Of a stretch of DNA of 5,620 nucleotides, positions 4,707 to 5,620 are shown in pieces. Source of the stretch: Candidatus Bipolaricaulis sp. (GTDB taxonomy: Bacteria > Bipolaricaulota > Bipolaricaulia > Bipolaricaulales > Bipolaricaulaceae). Within the stretch, counting starts at the first letter, position 1. Every line of letters begins with the position of its first letter. The position numbers and the translations under genes are program-made. The notes below the pieces were generated by a model. That model did not search any database, was not told where the DNA came from, and saw only the letters and a program-made list of their open reading frames with translations. Location: positions 1-5,620 of the forward strand of contig JAGUVP010000056.1 in NCBI GenBank assembly GCA_020062805.1, read 5' to 3'.

Positions 4707-5620
4707 TCAGGTCGTTGACGCCTCGTCGTCAAGGAAGATATCGCCCTCGACCGCGCCGAGATCGACCCCTGCCTCCGTGACGAGCTCGACCCGTACCAGC
4801 GCGGACCTGTACCACGGCTCGCGCCTCCCCGGAACGCGGCGCACCGGAAGGTGCTCCCACCCGCGCATCGTCTCCACGTACGGCCAGTTCACGTAGGCGT
4901 GAAAACCGTCGCGGAGGTCGGTGATCACCGCACCCCACGTGACGAGTTGCCGTTGGATCGCATGCCACTTGGAAAGCGACGCCTCCGCATGGGTGAGCCC
5001 GAGGTACCCCGCGCCCCCGGGACCGCGGAGGGCAGACAGCCCCCGCCCAGCAAACAGGAGAAATCCGGGTAGGCTCTCCGTGGGATCGCAGGCGAACGCG
5101 TCGAACGCCCTCTCGAGTGAGGGCGGCAGGGGCGCGCGGAGATCGTGCGACAGAATTTCGATCCGCAGCGACTCCCGTTTCGCGACCTTCCCGATGAACG
5201 ACGTGATCCGGGGATCAACGTCGAGCACCGCCACCCGCTGAGGCAGCCCGGTGAGGGCCGCGGCGACCGAGACGAGGTCGTCGTCCCCCACGACGAGGAC
5301 GTCCTTCCCCGCGAGGTCCCCGTGCCGCCACATCTGGGCGACACGGGCGATCGTCGTTCCCTCGGTGACGTACCCCTGATCGAACTCCTGCGCTGCATCC
5401 GGCCGGTCCGCCGCCACGCGGTGGAACGCGAGGGAAACGTCCCGCAGAAGGCTTGTCTCAACCCCCCGCCCCCCGCACCGGGGGCAGTCGAGCGTGGGAG
5501 CGGGAGCGAGTCCCCGTTGCACGCAGGCCCGCTCACCGTCCTCGGTCAACCGAACGAGGCCCGTGTCCCACCTCACCCACCCTTCCTCGGCAAGCGCGCG
5601 CAGCCCTGCGCAGAGAGCGA
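4707..5620 (-). CDS. bpsA: N4-bis(aminopropyl)spermidine synthase (branched-chain polyamine synthase), N-terminus cut by the window edge
   Basis: The family moves aminopropyl groups from decarboxylated SAM onto the internal N4 of spermidine, making the tertiary and quaternary branched polyamines found in Thermus and Thermococcus. From GTG 5576 I see a CPRC motif (C31, C34), EFDQGYVTEGTTIARVA (64-80), the core GDDD (97-100) of VLVVGDDDLVSVA, whose last aspartate corresponds to the catalytic Asp of the Thermococcus enzyme, and VLDVDPRI (117-124) for the donor. Then come DPTE (164-167, usually DPPE), GYLGLTHAEASLSKW (190-204), YVNWPYVE (228-235) and an acidic tail ending DDEASTT, almost the same ending as in Thermococcus. 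The frame stays open from 5577 to the right edge and reads LRALAEEGW, like the winged-helix end of homologues, so GTG 5576 is internal. Roughly 50 N-terminal residues are missing compared with the 351-residue Thermococcus protein. Confidence 0.93.
   Translation of the reverse strand, partial: ALCAGLRALAEEGWVRWDTGLVRLTEDGERACVQRGLAPAPTLDCPRCGGRGVETSLLRDVSLAFHRVAADRPDAAQEFDQGYVTEGTTIARVAQMWRHGDLAGKDVLVVGDDDLVSVAAALTGLPQRVAVLDVDPRITSFIGKVAKRESLRIEILSHDLRAPLPPSLERAFDAFACDPTESLPGFLLFAGRGLSALRGPGGAGYLGLTHAEASLSKWHAIQRQLVTWGAVITDLRDGFHAYVNWPYVETMRGWEHLPVRRVPGRREPWYRSALVRVELVTEAGVDLGAVEGDIFLDDEASTT

Noticed and set aside
1..5620. CRISPR arrays, tRNA/rRNA genes, insertion sequences or phage genes
   Set aside because: I found no spaced repeats, RNA-gene signatures, transposase motifs or terminal inverted repeats.

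Overview
This is a GC-rich bacterial window dominated by a polyamine-biosynthesis locus on the minus strand, with one unrelated sugar-kinase-type gene on the plus strand at the left edge. Genes are tightly packed, several overlap by 4 bases, and the visible promoters look sigma70-like, so this is a bacterium and not an archaeon. BpsA (the branched-chain polyamine enzyme known from Thermus and Thermococcus), a pyruvoyl arginine decarboxylase and a bacterial deoxyhypusine-synthase-like protein together suggest a thermophilic, probably uncultured lineage. The phylum cannot be fixed from the sequence; Bipolaricaulota/Acetothermia-type bacteria are only a guess.

Layout, left to right: (1) plus strand, 1-802, the 3' part of a PfkB/ribokinase-family gene whose catalytic motif is degenerate. 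(2) Minus strand, 807-2817, the operon speD-speE-speB (read right to left), joined by GTGA and ATGA stop/start overlaps. (3) 2818-2958, an intergenic region with a plausible speD promoter, a small inverted repeat and a long leader. (4) Minus strand, 2959-4558, pdaD (pyruvoyl arginine decarboxylase) followed 4 bases after its stop by a deoxyhypusine-synthase-like gene. (5) About 4559-4706, a short region with a perfect TATAAT box and a palindrome over the putative -35. (6) Minus strand, 4707-5620, bpsA, running off the right edge with its N-terminus missing.

The genes can be read as one pathway. PdaD makes agmatine from arginine. SpeD makes decarboxylated S-adenosylmethionine, the aminopropyl donor. 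SpeE and SpeB turn agmatine into spermidine, either via putrescine or via N1-aminopropylagmatine. BpsA then adds further aminopropyl groups to the internal N4 nitrogen of spermidine, giving the branched quaternary polyamine typical of extreme thermophiles. The DHS-like protein keeps the catalytic lysine of deoxyhypusine synthase but appears to lack some spermidine-binding residues. Its role here (homospermidine, another aminobutyl transfer, or something new) is the main open question. Both decarboxylases are self-processing pyruvoyl enzymes, so no PLP-dependent decarboxylase is present in the window.
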